From contig JAIKXM010000010.1 in the NCBI GenBank assembly GCA_024684085.1, forward strand, positions 1 to 43,054: 43,054 nt of DNA. The letters run 5' to 3'. The notes beneath the pieces are model-generated. The model was not told the origin of the DNA. It was given only the letters and a program-made list of their open reading frames with translations, and searched no databases. Source of the stretch: Lachnospiraceae bacterium (GTDB lineage: Bacteria > Bacillota > Clostridia > Lachnospirales > Lachnospiraceae). The translations under genes were made by a program, and so were the position numbers. Positions 25,565 to 32,382 of this stretch are shown piece after piece. Every line of letters starts with the position of its first letter. The first letter of the stretch is position 1.

Positions 25565-26113
25565 ATGGCTGAAAAGATAACAAGACTTAACAGAGAACTC
25601 GTAAAAAAAGGGGCGATCATAGATTATTATCAGGATGAAGTGCTGATCCCGAACGGACACCATGATAAGTGGGACTTTATCAATCATAAGGGTGCGGCTG
25701 CCTGTGTGGCTGTTCTTGACGACGGCAGACTGATAATGGTAAGGCAGTATCGTAATGCCCTTGACAGAGAGACTATTGAGATCCCTGCAGGAGGACTTAA
25801 TCCCGGGGAGCCGACGATAGAGGCGGCGGCGCGTGAGCTTCATGAGGAGACGGGATATATCGCAGGGAAGATAGAGCCTCTGATATCGATATATACAACA
25901 GTGGCTTTCTGTAACGAGAAGATAGATATCTATCTTGCAACCGAGCTTAAGAAGGGCGAGGCCGAGCCTGATGAAGATGAATACGTGGACATCGTATTAT
26001 TGGAGCCGGATGAGCTTGTTAAGATGATATTCGAGGGTAAGATAATGGATTCCAAGACAGTGGGAGCCATTCTTGCATACAGCGAGTACATTCTTGACAC
26101 TCCACACGACTGA
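25565..26113 (+). CDS. NUDIX hydrolase, ADP-ribose pyrophosphatase-like; 3' end rewritten by a transposon
   Basis: A 182-residue NUDIX hydrolase. The Nudix box is G77-x5-E82-x7-R90-E91-L-x-E94-E95-x-G97, complete. The preceding E-I-P-A-G-G-L and an N-terminal domain of about 45 residues match the ADP-ribose pyrophosphatase (NudF/YqkG) group, which cleaves ADP-ribose to AMP and ribose 5-phosphate. Residues up to A-Y-S-E-Y-I look native; the last residues and the TGA lie in the hairpin end of a TnpB element starting near 26095. Past the other end of that element the sequence could supply a short native tail and then the operon terminator at 27475. The catalytic part is intact, so the enzyme is probably still active. 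Confidence 0.88.
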   Translation: MAEKITRLNRELVKKGAIIDYYQDEVLIPNGHHDKWDFINHKGAAACVAVLDDGRLIMVRQYRNALDRETIEIPAGGLNPGEPTIEAAARELHEETGYIAGKIEPLISIYTTVAFCNEKIDIYLATELKKGEAEPDEDEYVDIVLLEPDELVKMIFEGKIMDSKTVGAILAYSEYILDTPHD

Positions 26114-26330
26114 AGTTGTGGAATTCTTGCTACCTGCCGGGGATACCGGCTGACCAGTCCGTTTCCGGTAGGTCGCAGTGCAAGGTGCGGGTGTGCCATC
26201 ACCCGTCCTGATCCAGTGCATATAGCAGATCAGGCAGTATGTCTGTTACCAACATACTCAGTTGAGTTGCATATATTCCAAGCGCCCAACAAATCCCTAT
26301 GGGTGCGGAAACCACACTTACATGTATAGA
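26095..26330 (-). ncRNA. Predicted omega RNA (guide RNA scaffold) of TnpB
   Basis: TnpB elements produce a non-coding RNA from the 3' end of tnpB to the right end, with the guide copied from flanking DNA. Here about 115 bases between the tnpB stop (26230) and the right end are GC-rich and fold locally: CCGG/CCGG near 26147-26159, GGGTG/CACCC near 26188-26205, and the terminal TCCACA/TGTGGA hairpin. The guide would be read leftwards into the antisense strand of the NUDIX 3' end (about 26075-26095). The 5' limit inside tnpB is a guess from the family. Confidence 0.55.
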
Positions 26331-27357
26331 GCCTATCATTGGCATGGTGTATTCTGCCACAGACAGGACATGTCTGGCTTGTATATGCCGGATTTACATA
26401 CTCAACGGTTATGCCTGCCAGTTTTGCCTTGTATTCTATGAGCTGTGCAAGCCTGTAGAATGACCAGGTGTGCAGGCTGTGGTTGTTTTTACGACTTTGT
26501 CTTGTCGCAGAGCGTATGTTTGCCAACTGCTCTAACTTGATCACCTTAATGTCGTGTGCCACTGCGGTCTGAACAATATCATGGCTCAGCTTATGGTCAA
26601 TGTCGTGCATGATACGCTGTTCCTTGTCATTGATCCGCCGAACAGCTTTGATCTTTTTAGCAGACTGCAGCTTTTTTCGCAGATATGCATAGTGCCTGCG
26701 CATATATTTGTTTTTACGGCCATTACCGTAAAATTTCACGTTGCCATCAGAACAGTAGGATACAGCAGGACATTTAATGCCAAGGTCGATTCCCATGACG
26801 TTGCCTTCTGATTTCAGAATGGGTTCAGCCGCTTCGTATACGATCTGGGCTACAAGGGAATGGCTCTTCGTTACGATACGCATGGTTCCGAATTTCGCAT
26901 CAGAGAACAGTGCTTTCTGGCGGTCTGTGAGCCTGATTGGCACAGAAATACGCTTTGACCTGCCACCCACCATGACCGGAAATTCGATACGGTTGTCCCT
27001 GATCCGGTAATTCTGGTTATTGACATAACAGCAGGGCTTCTTCAGTATCGGCAGGCTGGGCGCTTTCGTCCGAATAGCCGAACCGCGTTTTGCAAGGCTT
27101 CTGTTTTTCAGAACGGCTTTATGACAGTATTTGTAGTGTTTTTTCACGATGGATCTTGCATCACGGATACACTGGTTGATCAGTGCGGAAGGCAGATCGG
27201 CTTCTACGTTGGAAGTGGTATAAGAGGCGATGGAAGTGCCGTTTACAGCAATCGAAACCAAACTATTTACGGTACGGATGTACTCGCTCATAGTCGCATT
27301 GACAAGGGATCTCTGTTCCCGTGTTGGAGATAGTTTGATTGTTTCTGAAAGCTGCAT
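26230..27357 (-). CDS. tnpB: TnpB RNA-guided nuclease (IS200/IS605 family)
   Basis: A 375-residue TnpB, the ancestor-type relative of Cas12. The RuvC-like active site is complete: D191 in G-I-D-L-G-I-K, E276 in K-L-E-Q-L, and D355 in T-H-R-D-L-L-G-A-W-N-I. A zinc ribbon has C330, C333, C346 and C348. The N-terminus (Q-L-S-E-T-I-K-L-S-P-T-R-E-Q) is the usual first strand and helix. Family members cut DNA next to a short motif using an omega RNA and help the element persist. The start ATG at 27357 has GAGGTGAT 4 bases upstream and a strong promoter behind it; the frame remains open to 27708, but that extension crosses the hairpin end of the element and is not real. With all catalytic residues in place, it looks functional. 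Confidence 0.93.
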   Translation of the reverse strand: MQLSETIKLSPTREQRSLVNATMSEYIRTVNSLVSIAVNGTSIASYTTSNVEADLPSALINQCIRDARSIVKKHYKYCHKAVLKNRSLAKRGSAIRTKAPSLPILKKPCCYVNNQNYRIRDNRIEFPVMVGGRSKRISVPIRLTDRQKALFSDAKFGTMRIVTKSHSLVAQIVYEAAEPILKSEGNVMGIDLGIKCPAVSYCSDGNVKFYGNGRKNKYMRRHYAYLRKKLQSAKKIKAVRRINDKEQRIMHDIDHKLSHDIVQTAVAHDIKVIKLEQLANIRSATRQSRKNNHSLHTWSFYRLAQLIEYKAKLAGITVEYVNPAYTSQTCPVCGRIHHANDRLYTCKCGFRTHRDLLGAWNICNSTEYVGNRHTA

Positions 27358-27375
27358 GATTATCACCTCAGGTAT

Positions 27376-27404
27376 ATTATACCAAACAAGTGTTCTGTAG
27401 TCAA
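27376..27404 (-). promoter_or_regulatory. Promoter of tnpB
   Basis: Read on the minus strand, TTGACT (27404-27399) is followed after exactly 17 bases by TATAAT (27381-27376). It lies inside the element, 19 bases before the tnpB start codon. Confidence 0.85.
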
Positions 27405-27474
27405 CCATGGGTGCTTTCATCCCACGGTTGAAACCGTGGGCTTTCCCGCACCAAAAATCTTTTGTAATATCAAG

Positions 27475-27506
27475 AATAAGCCGGAGAGAGAATCTTCGGC
27501 TTATTT
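27475..27506 (+). terminator. Terminator probably belonging to the aminotransferase-NUDIX operon
   Basis: AATAAGCCG (27475-27483) and CGGCTTATT (27497-27505) form a perfect 9-bp stem with a 13-base loop, then TTCTG. It lies just outside the tnpB left end, so it is probably the original operon terminator displaced by the insertion. Confidence 0.7.
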
Positions 27507-27723
27507 CTGTATAGGTGAGATGATTATTTTTATACTCATTAAGATAGCGTATAGAATGGATTTGCCTGACCGGATATGGTGAGAAGTTGTCATAAGAATA
27601 TGACATTAGTGTTATGTTAACCCATTGACCAAGGTGGTCACAAGAAAAGAATAAAAAATAAAAAAATAATTTACAACATATTGTAAACATAACAAGAGGG
27701 TGGGGCATATCTTGTGGAATTGC

Positions 27724-27751
27724 CCGAAAACCTTGATTTTTCGGCGTTTTT
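27724..27751 (+). terminator. Terminator-like hairpin upstream of xerD
   Basis: CCGAAAA (27724-27730) pairs with TTTTCGG (27738-27744), followed by CG and five T residues. It sits directly ahead of the xerD promoter and would insulate it from upstream transcription. Confidence 0.55.
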
Positions 27752-27766
27752 GGGCAAATTATGGCA

Positions 27767-27795
27767 TTGATTTTATTGACTAATATGGTTATAAT
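27767..27795 (+). promoter_or_regulatory. Promoter of xerD
   Basis: TTGATT (27767-27772) and TATAAT (27790-27795) are separated by 17 bases, about 49 bases upstream of the start codon. Confidence 0.75.
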
Positions 27796-27843
27796 TTAGT
27801 TTATCGACGCTTATGTAAAGCGAGTATAGGGGACATTTTTTTG

Positions 27844-28728
27844 ATGCAGAAAGAAATCGATTTATTCATTTCTTATTTACATAATGTTAAGAAGACATCG
27901 GAAAATACGGCGATGTCATATAAGAGAGATCTTAAGAAATTAGACGCTTATATGACCGCATCGGGGAAGACTGATGTAAGGGATGTTACTTTTGAAGATC
28001 TTCAGAATTATGTCAAGTATATGACTGAAGAGAATTTTAAGCCCGCCACCATTTCAAGGTGTATTGCTTCGGCAAAGGCATGGTACCATTTCATGTACAG
28101 TGAGAATCTTGTGGATGAAGATATATCCATAGGACTCAGGGCTCCCAAGATTGAGAAGAAAGCACCCGAGATTCTTACGCTTAAACAGGTTAACAGTCTC
28201 TTGGAACAGCCTTCAGGTGACAGCCCAAAGGAAAAGAGAGACAAGGCAATGTTAGAATTGCTCTATGCAACGGGTATAAGAGTCAGTGAACTGATCTCGC
28301 TCAAGCTCGCTGATGTCAATCTCCAGGCTTGTTATCTTTTATGCAGGGATGCTCACAAGGAGAGGATGATACCTTTCGGGCAGAAGGCCAAGAATGCTCT
28401 GATGGTTTATCTTAATGAGAGCCGTGAAGTGATGGTGGCCGATAAGTCATGTGATTATCTCTTCGTGAACTGTTCGGGTATAGAGATGAGCAGACAGGGA
28501 TTCTGGAAGCTGATCAAGTATTATACCAAAAAGGCCGGGATCGATATGGATATAACGCCTCATACACTCAGACATTCTTTTGCGGCACATCTGGTCGAGA
28601 ATGGTGCGGATCTTAAGAGTGTTCAGGAGATGTTGGGACATTCAGATATCGCGACCACACAGATATATGCCAATATCAATCATAATCACCTTAGAGAGGT
28701 ATATGCTAAGGCACATACGAGAGGTTAG
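27844..28728 (+). CDS. xerD: Site-specific tyrosine recombinase XerD
   Basis: A 294-residue tyrosine recombinase. An N-terminal core-binding domain (1-105) precedes the catalytic domain with the full set R146 (T-G-I-R-V-S-E-L), K172, H240-x2-R243 (H-T-L-R-H-S-F-A), H266 (L-G-H-S-D) and the nucleophile Y275 (T-Q-I-Y-A). Size and motifs match XerC/XerD, which resolve chromosome dimers at dif with FtsK; the L-G-H-S-D-I-A-T-T-Q-I-Y end is typical of XerD. It has its own promoter and terminator, which suits a housekeeping enzyme rather than an element-borne integrase. The ATG at 27844 is preferred to the TTG codon just before it; the ribosome site (AGGGGA) is rather far upstream. Confidence 0.92.
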   Translation: MQKEIDLFISYLHNVKKTSENTAMSYKRDLKKLDAYMTASGKTDVRDVTFEDLQNYVKYMTEENFKPATISRCIASAKAWYHFMYSENLVDEDISIGLRAPKIEKKAPEILTLKQVNSLLEQPSGDSPKEKRDKAMLELLYATGIRVSELISLKLADVNLQACYLLCRDAHKERMIPFGQKAKNALMVYLNESREVMVADKSCDYLFVNCSGIEMSRQGFWKLIKYYTKKAGIDMDITPHTLRHSFAAHLVENGADLKSVQEMLGHSDIATTQIYANINHNHLREVYAKAHTRG

Positions 28729-28760
28729 AAGGAAGCTTATTCGATAGGCTTCCTTTTATT
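28729..28760 (+). terminator. Terminator after xerD
   Basis: AAGGAAGC (28729-28736) and GCTTCCTT (28748-28755) form an 8-bp stem with an 11-base loop and lead into TTATTTT. Confidence 0.85.
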
Positions 28761-29048
28761 TTATGGTGAAACAATATGAATATCATGAATTGCTTACGGC
28801 TTCTCTTTCGAGATGAGCTTTGCTTTGAATCTCTAAGCCCTCAAGATGTAGTCATTCCGGTAAGATGTTTTGACACAGCTTAATAAAATCTTAAGAGAAA
28901 TACCTTGTATTTGTTAATTACATATTGGGGATATTTGGTTATAATCAGTGACAGTAAGATATGTAAGGACCTTTTTGCCTTTGTTGAAGCCGGATCATGT
29001 TGAGACATATAAGGTGGGAAAGGACATTTTCAGAAGGAAGACAAAACT
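28761..29048 (+). promoter_or_regulatory. Intergenic region with promoter of the MORN-lipase operon
   Basis: About 290 bases without a gene. TATAAT at 28940-28945 with ATTACA at 28917-28922 (17-base spacer) is a plausible sigma-70 promoter about 100 bases ahead of the start codon. A ribosome site AAGGA lies at 29034-29038. I see nothing else in the stretch. Confidence 0.55.
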
Positions 29049-30122
29049 GTGATGGAAAAGTTAAAAGTAAAAATTAAAGAGATGTTAAATATTCTTAAGG
29101 CGATGATGACCGGGGGTATGGACAAGAAGTATATCGACGAGCATAGGGATCAGATCTTTAAGCTTGAAACTATTCTTGGCTCCGTTATGCTCATATGCCT
29201 TACGATCATGGCTATATGCTTATATAAGGACAGATATGTGTATTCACGTGGCGGTGGCTCATATACAGACAATGATCAGTCTTATATGCTCACTGAAGAA
29301 CCGGATATTGTCGACTCTATGGATGAAGAGAATGCACCTGATCAGGAAGTTACGGAATACGATCTGTCCGGGCAGATTAAGCCTGAGCGGGTAGAGGAAA
29401 TCGGAGAATTGCCCGATAAGTATGTTGCCGGACAAATGCTTGAATATAAGGGTGATGATTATCAGCTGCCCGAACTGTATTCTTATTGGGACAGTTACAG
29501 TCTGGATGCGGTCAATGAGATAATCCGCCTTGAGAGGTTCAGAGTTATAACCGATGCTCTGGCAGGAACCGATGATTTCTATTATTACGGGGATACGGGT
29601 CGTGACGGAAGACCCGAGGGAAGAGGCCTTGCTGTATATGCCAACAATACCTATTATTTCGGCAGTTGGGATAAAGGAAAAAGAGATGGCGATGGAATGT
29701 GGCTCAGGATCTTTCCGAATAACGACGGCATCGTAGGAGGTGTCAGGGGCGTTGAATCGCATATGTATAACGGTAGTTGGGCGGGAGATTATCCGAACGG
29801 CCGGGGGCAGGAGAATATCATCTATTCCGATAAGAGTTCCATAGAGCAGGAATATGTTATTCAGAATGCGATCGGAGAATTCAAAAACGGTTACTATAAT
29901 GGTGATATGTATCTTCAAATGTTATATAATGGGAGTGTATCTATAGACTGGTACGGAACCTGTGATAAGGGAACCTTCTTGTATATCAGCGAGAAAGAGA
30001 ATTCCATGGGTAAGAGGCCTGTGATGGTCGCCGGCGAAGGTCAGGAGACTATTGAAGAGGATAATTGCTTCTGGATGTTACCTGCGGATAATTCCGATCA
30101 TGGTGTCGCCGGCCTTAAGTAA
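29049..30122 (+). CDS. Membrane-anchored MORN-repeat protein
   Basis: A 357-residue protein with one membrane helix at about 40-60 (L-G-S-V-M-L-I-C-L-T-I-M-A-I-C-L-Y) and a long extracytoplasmic part. An acidic stretch (75-105) is followed by a region of unknown fold and then, from about 180, three or four MORN-like units: G-R-P-E-G-R-G-L-A-V-Y, Y-Y-F-G-S-W-D-K-G-K-R-D-G-D-G, Y-N-G-S-W-A-G-D-Y-P-N-G-R-G, and G-E-F-K-N-G-Y-Y-N-G-D. MORN repeats form an extended beta-hairpin sheet that binds proteins or lipids. The GTG at 29049 is closer to the AAGGA site than the adjacent ATG at 29052. A lipase-like gene follows 14 bases later, so the two products may work together at the envelope. Exact role unknown. 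Confidence 0.8.
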   Translation: MMEKLKVKIKEMLNILKAMMTGGMDKKYIDEHRDQIFKLETILGSVMLICLTIMAICLYKDRYVYSRGGGSYTDNDQSYMLTEEPDIVDSMDEENAPDQEVTEYDLSGQIKPERVEEIGELPDKYVAGQMLEYKGDDYQLPELYSYWDSYSLDAVNEIIRLERFRVITDALAGTDDFYYYGDTGRDGRPEGRGLAVYANNTYYFGSWDKGKRDGDGMWLRIFPNNDGIVGGVRGVESHMYNGSWAGDYPNGRGQENIIYSDKSSIEQEYVIQNAIGEFKNGYYNGDMYLQMLYNGSVSIDWYGTCDKGTFLYISEKENSMGKRPVMVAGEGQETIEEDNCFWMLPADNSDHGVAGLK

Positions 30123-30136
30123 GGCATTGCTGTTAA

Positions 30137-31237
30137 ATGAGACATATTGATGATTATCTGAATGACTATAATAATATAAGCTTTAGTGAGATGCCCTTTA
30201 ACGAAGTGGATGCGCTGATACTGGCGCAGTTCACGTATATGAAGTTAGAGGGCTATGTTCCGTATCTAAAGGCTGAAGCTGCCAATATAACGCTAACCGA
30301 ACTTAATGAGGTGGTCGATCGCGATGTTATCTTTATGGATAAAAGACATGTGGATGACAATCGTAAGATGTGGGATCTGATGCTGGCCGGTAAGAGGTTC
30401 GCGAATATGGGGCTGAACTACATCTGGGAGATGATGGATGAGGAACGTGAGACTCAGTTCTGTGCGTTTACGGTCTTTCCGGAAGGCGCAAGTCCGGTCA
30501 TCCTCTTCAGAGGAACAGATGAGAGCATCATAGGCTGGGTGGAAGACTTTAATATGGCGTTCTCCACTCCTTTTGTAGGGCAGAGACTTGGGCTTCTGTA
30601 TCTTAAGCATGTTGCACAGTGGATCGATGGAACGTTCATGATGTCTGGGCATTCCAAAGGCGGTAATATCGCTGTTTTTTCCGCAATGATGGCAGATAAG
30701 GATATTCAGGACAGGGTTGAGATCATATATAACTTTGACGGACCGGGATTCAGACCTGAGATAATCGATCAGGATGGCTATTATGAGATCAGGAACAGAG
30801 TTGTCAAATATATGCCTCAGTCTTCGGTCATCGGAATGCTATTGGAGAATCAGGAAGAGTATACGGTCGTTAAGAGCTCGTCTGTGGGCGGGATGCTTCA
30901 GCATAATCCTTTTACATGGGTATTGGAGGATAAGTCTTTCTCCATACTCCCGGGAAAGAGGGAGAAGCATCGTACGATCAATGATTCCTTTAATAAATGG
31001 ATCCTGGGATTGAGTGAAGAACAGCAGAAGTCCTTCGTCGGCACGGTCGAGAAGCTGGCTGATGCAACAAAAGAGACTACGCTTACGGAATTTGTTGACA
31101 ACTGGAATAAGAGCATTCCTAATCTGATAAGATCCATTATGGACTTTGATAAGGAGACAAAAAGTGATATCAAGGAGCTCTTTGTCACATTCGGTAATGT
31201 GCTCGCAGAAGAGATAAGAGCCGATAACGGTAAGTGA
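30137..31237 (+). CDS. Mbeg1-like alpha/beta hydrolase (DUF2974 family)
   Basis: A 366-residue protein of the Mbeg1-like lipase group common in Lachnospiraceae. It has the N-terminal N-E-V-D-A-L-I-L-A-Q-F-T-Y segment, V-I-L-F-R-G-T-D-E-S oxyanion-type strand, W-V-E-D-F-N-M, and the nucleophile elbow G-H-S-K-G-G-N with S173. A Y-N-F-D-G-P-G-F segment supplies a candidate catalytic Asp. There is no signal peptide, so it is probably cytoplasmic. The lipase fold makes esterase activity likely, but to my knowledge no substrate is established for the family. It follows the MORN gene by 14 bases and is probably translated from the same transcript; its own ribosome site is weak, suggesting translational coupling. 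Confidence 0.85.
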   Translation: MRHIDDYLNDYNNISFSEMPFNEVDALILAQFTYMKLEGYVPYLKAEAANITLTELNEVVDRDVIFMDKRHVDDNRKMWDLMLAGKRFANMGLNYIWEMMDEERETQFCAFTVFPEGASPVILFRGTDESIIGWVEDFNMAFSTPFVGQRLGLLYLKHVAQWIDGTFMMSGHSKGGNIAVFSAMMADKDIQDRVEIIYNFDGPGFRPEIIDQDGYYEIRNRVVKYMPQSSVIGMLLENQEEYTVVKSSSVGGMLQHNPFTWVLEDKSFSILPGKREKHRTINDSFNKWILGLSEEQQKSFVGTVEKLADATKETTLTEFVDNWNKSIPNLIRSIMDFDKETKSDIKELFVTFGNVLAEEIRADNGK

Positions 31238-31252
31238 TAGCCGAAATAACGT

Positions 31253-31279
31253 TAACCTTATTGAAAAAAATGCCGATAT
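31253..31279 (+). promoter_or_regulatory. Sigma-28 (SigD/FliA) type promoter
   Basis: GCCGATAT (31272-31279) matches the SigD -10 element exactly, and TAAC (31253-31256) lies 15 bases upstream where TAAA is expected. It precedes a FliD-like gene, which fits membership in the late flagellar regulon. Confidence 0.75.
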
Positions 31280-31360
31280 TTAGTAATATAAAGATAACTA
31301 TATGGTATGAATCAAGGATGATTTTTGCGGATATGTGTGAAGAAAGTGATCGTTGTCTGA

Positions 31361-31398
31361 AGACGGATCGCTAAGGGTTACAAACCCCGATCCGGTCT
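31361..31398 (+). promoter_or_regulatory. Stable 5'-leader hairpin before the FliD-like gene
   Basis: CGGATCG (31364-31370) pairs with CGATCCG (31388-31394), and GGGTT (31375-31379) with AACCC (31383-31387), leaving a CTAA bulge; flanking AGA/TCT extends the stem. It ends about 10 bases before the AGGAGG ribosome site. It could affect translation or mRNA stability. There is no T-run, so it is not a terminator. Confidence 0.5.
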
Positions 31399-31419
31399 GT
31401 TATACAAGGAGGTTGGCCT

Positions 31420-32244
31420 ATGAGTATCAATATACAATCCAAGACGGATTACAGTGCTTTATTTGGAAGTCTGCCAGGCAGTGTAGATAATTCGACAGGT
31501 ATGGCAGGACTCACAAGCAGTGTTCTGGGTGGTTCCGGAAGCCTTAATCTCGCCGATTATGCGAGCATTAAGAACGGTTCATACGGGAAGCTTCTGAAGG
31601 CCTATTATGCCGAGGCTGAAGGTACACAGAAGAGTTCTTCCGCCAATAAGACTTCTGCATCCAAGAGTAAGGGACTCGATTCTTCCAAGGATAAGGTGTC
31701 AGCTTATACCGGAGTTGCGGAGAGTGCCAAAGATCTTACCAAGGTTGCCGATAAGCTTATAAGCAAGGGTACAGATTCTCTGTTTAATAATAAGAGTAAG
31801 ACTGTGACCGATGAGGCCGGCAACAGCGTCGTTAAGAATGAACCCGACAGGACAGCTATAGATTCTGCGGTCAAGGATTTTGTTAAGGCATATAATACCT
31901 TTGTTAATAAGGGGCTTAAGTCTGACAATGCTACGATATCAAGAGAGACCGAGAGCCTTACCAATCTTGTGGGTATCAGTGCCACGAAGCTTAAGGACAT
32001 TGGTATTACAATTGAAGACGATAAGTCGCTGAAGATCAACGAAGATACTTACAATAAGGCTTCGACAGATGATATCAAGAAGCTGTTTAACGGCAATCAG
32101 TCGGTTGCATATTCGGTATCATCCAAGGCATCTCTTATAGGTATCAGTGCAGAGTCAGCCGCTAAGAATGCAAGTAATTATACAAGTTCCGGCAATTATA
32201 CCGATTCTTATTCGGCCGGAAGTATATTAAACAGTATAGTATGA
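31420..32244 (+). CDS. FliD-like, probably flagellum-associated protein
   Basis: A 274-residue Ser/Lys/Ala-rich protein without a signal peptide. The N-terminal 100 residues are low complexity. The C-terminal part resembles the end of the FliD hook-associated domain: a coiled region (A-V-K-D-F-V-K-A-Y-N-T-F-V-N-K), then S-L-T-N-L-V-G, L-K-D-I-G-I-T-I-E-D-D-K-S-L-K-I-N-E, and D-D-I-K-K-L-F-N-G. In FliD the same L-x-x-I-G-I-x-x-x-x-x-G-x-L-x-x-D pattern occurs before the coiled coil. It is much shorter than FliD (about 450-700 aa) and lacks the usual N-terminal signature, so it is not the canonical cap. The sigma-28 promoter upstream supports a motility role; export through the flagellar apparatus is possible. 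The gene is monocistronic with a strong terminator. Confidence 0.7.
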   Translation: MSINIQSKTDYSALFGSLPGSVDNSTGMAGLTSSVLGGSGSLNLADYASIKNGSYGKLLKAYYAEAEGTQKSSSANKTSASKSKGLDSSKDKVSAYTGVAESAKDLTKVADKLISKGTDSLFNNKSKTVTDEAGNSVVKNEPDRTAIDSAVKDFVKAYNTFVNKGLKSDNATISRETESLTNLVGISATKLKDIGITIEDDKSLKINEDTYNKASTDDIKKLFNGNQSVAYSVSSKASLIGISAESAAKNASNYTSSGNYTDSYSAGSILNSIV

Positions 32245-32344
32245 TGAATGACTGAAGATCAGATGCTGACAGGCGGTATCGATCAAAAGTCACACAGCAG
32301 GGGTTATATATGAGCCCCGTTACATATAAGATTAGTTTAAAAAG

Positions 32345-32371
32345 CCTCATCCGGGTGGATGAGGTTTTTTT
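32345..32371 (+). terminator. Terminator of the FliD-like gene
   Basis: CCTCATCC (32345-32352) and GGATGAGG (32357-32364) form a perfect 8-bp stem with loop GGGT and seven T residues. AAAA before the stem could extend it. Confidence 0.93.
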
Positions 32372-32382
32372 GAGGGGTAATC

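Larger units (their letters stand above)
26095..27445 (-). mobile_element. Orphan TnpB element of the IS200/IS605 superfamily
   Basis: One gene, tnpB, with subterminal hairpins at both ends and no tnpA. Next to the tnpB start, CCCACGGTT (27421-27429) and AACCGTGGG (27432-27440) form a near-perfect hairpin, as in left ends of this superfamily. Past the tnpB stop, TCCACA (26101-26106) and TGTGGA (26117-26122), with inner ACT/AGT, form the right-end hairpin. Exact boundaries are uncertain by about 10 bases because these elements make no target duplication. The right end falls on the last codons of the NUDIX gene. With no TnpA here, movement would need one supplied elsewhere. Confidence 0.85.

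Noticed and set aside
26230..27708. TnpB with a 117-residue N-terminal extension
   Set aside because: The extension crosses the left-end hairpin and the promoter; GAGGTGAT and the family N-terminus point to the start at 27357.
27844..28728. Integrase of a mobile element
   Set aside because: The gene has the XerD size and motifs, its own promoter and terminator, and no element genes or att repeats around it.
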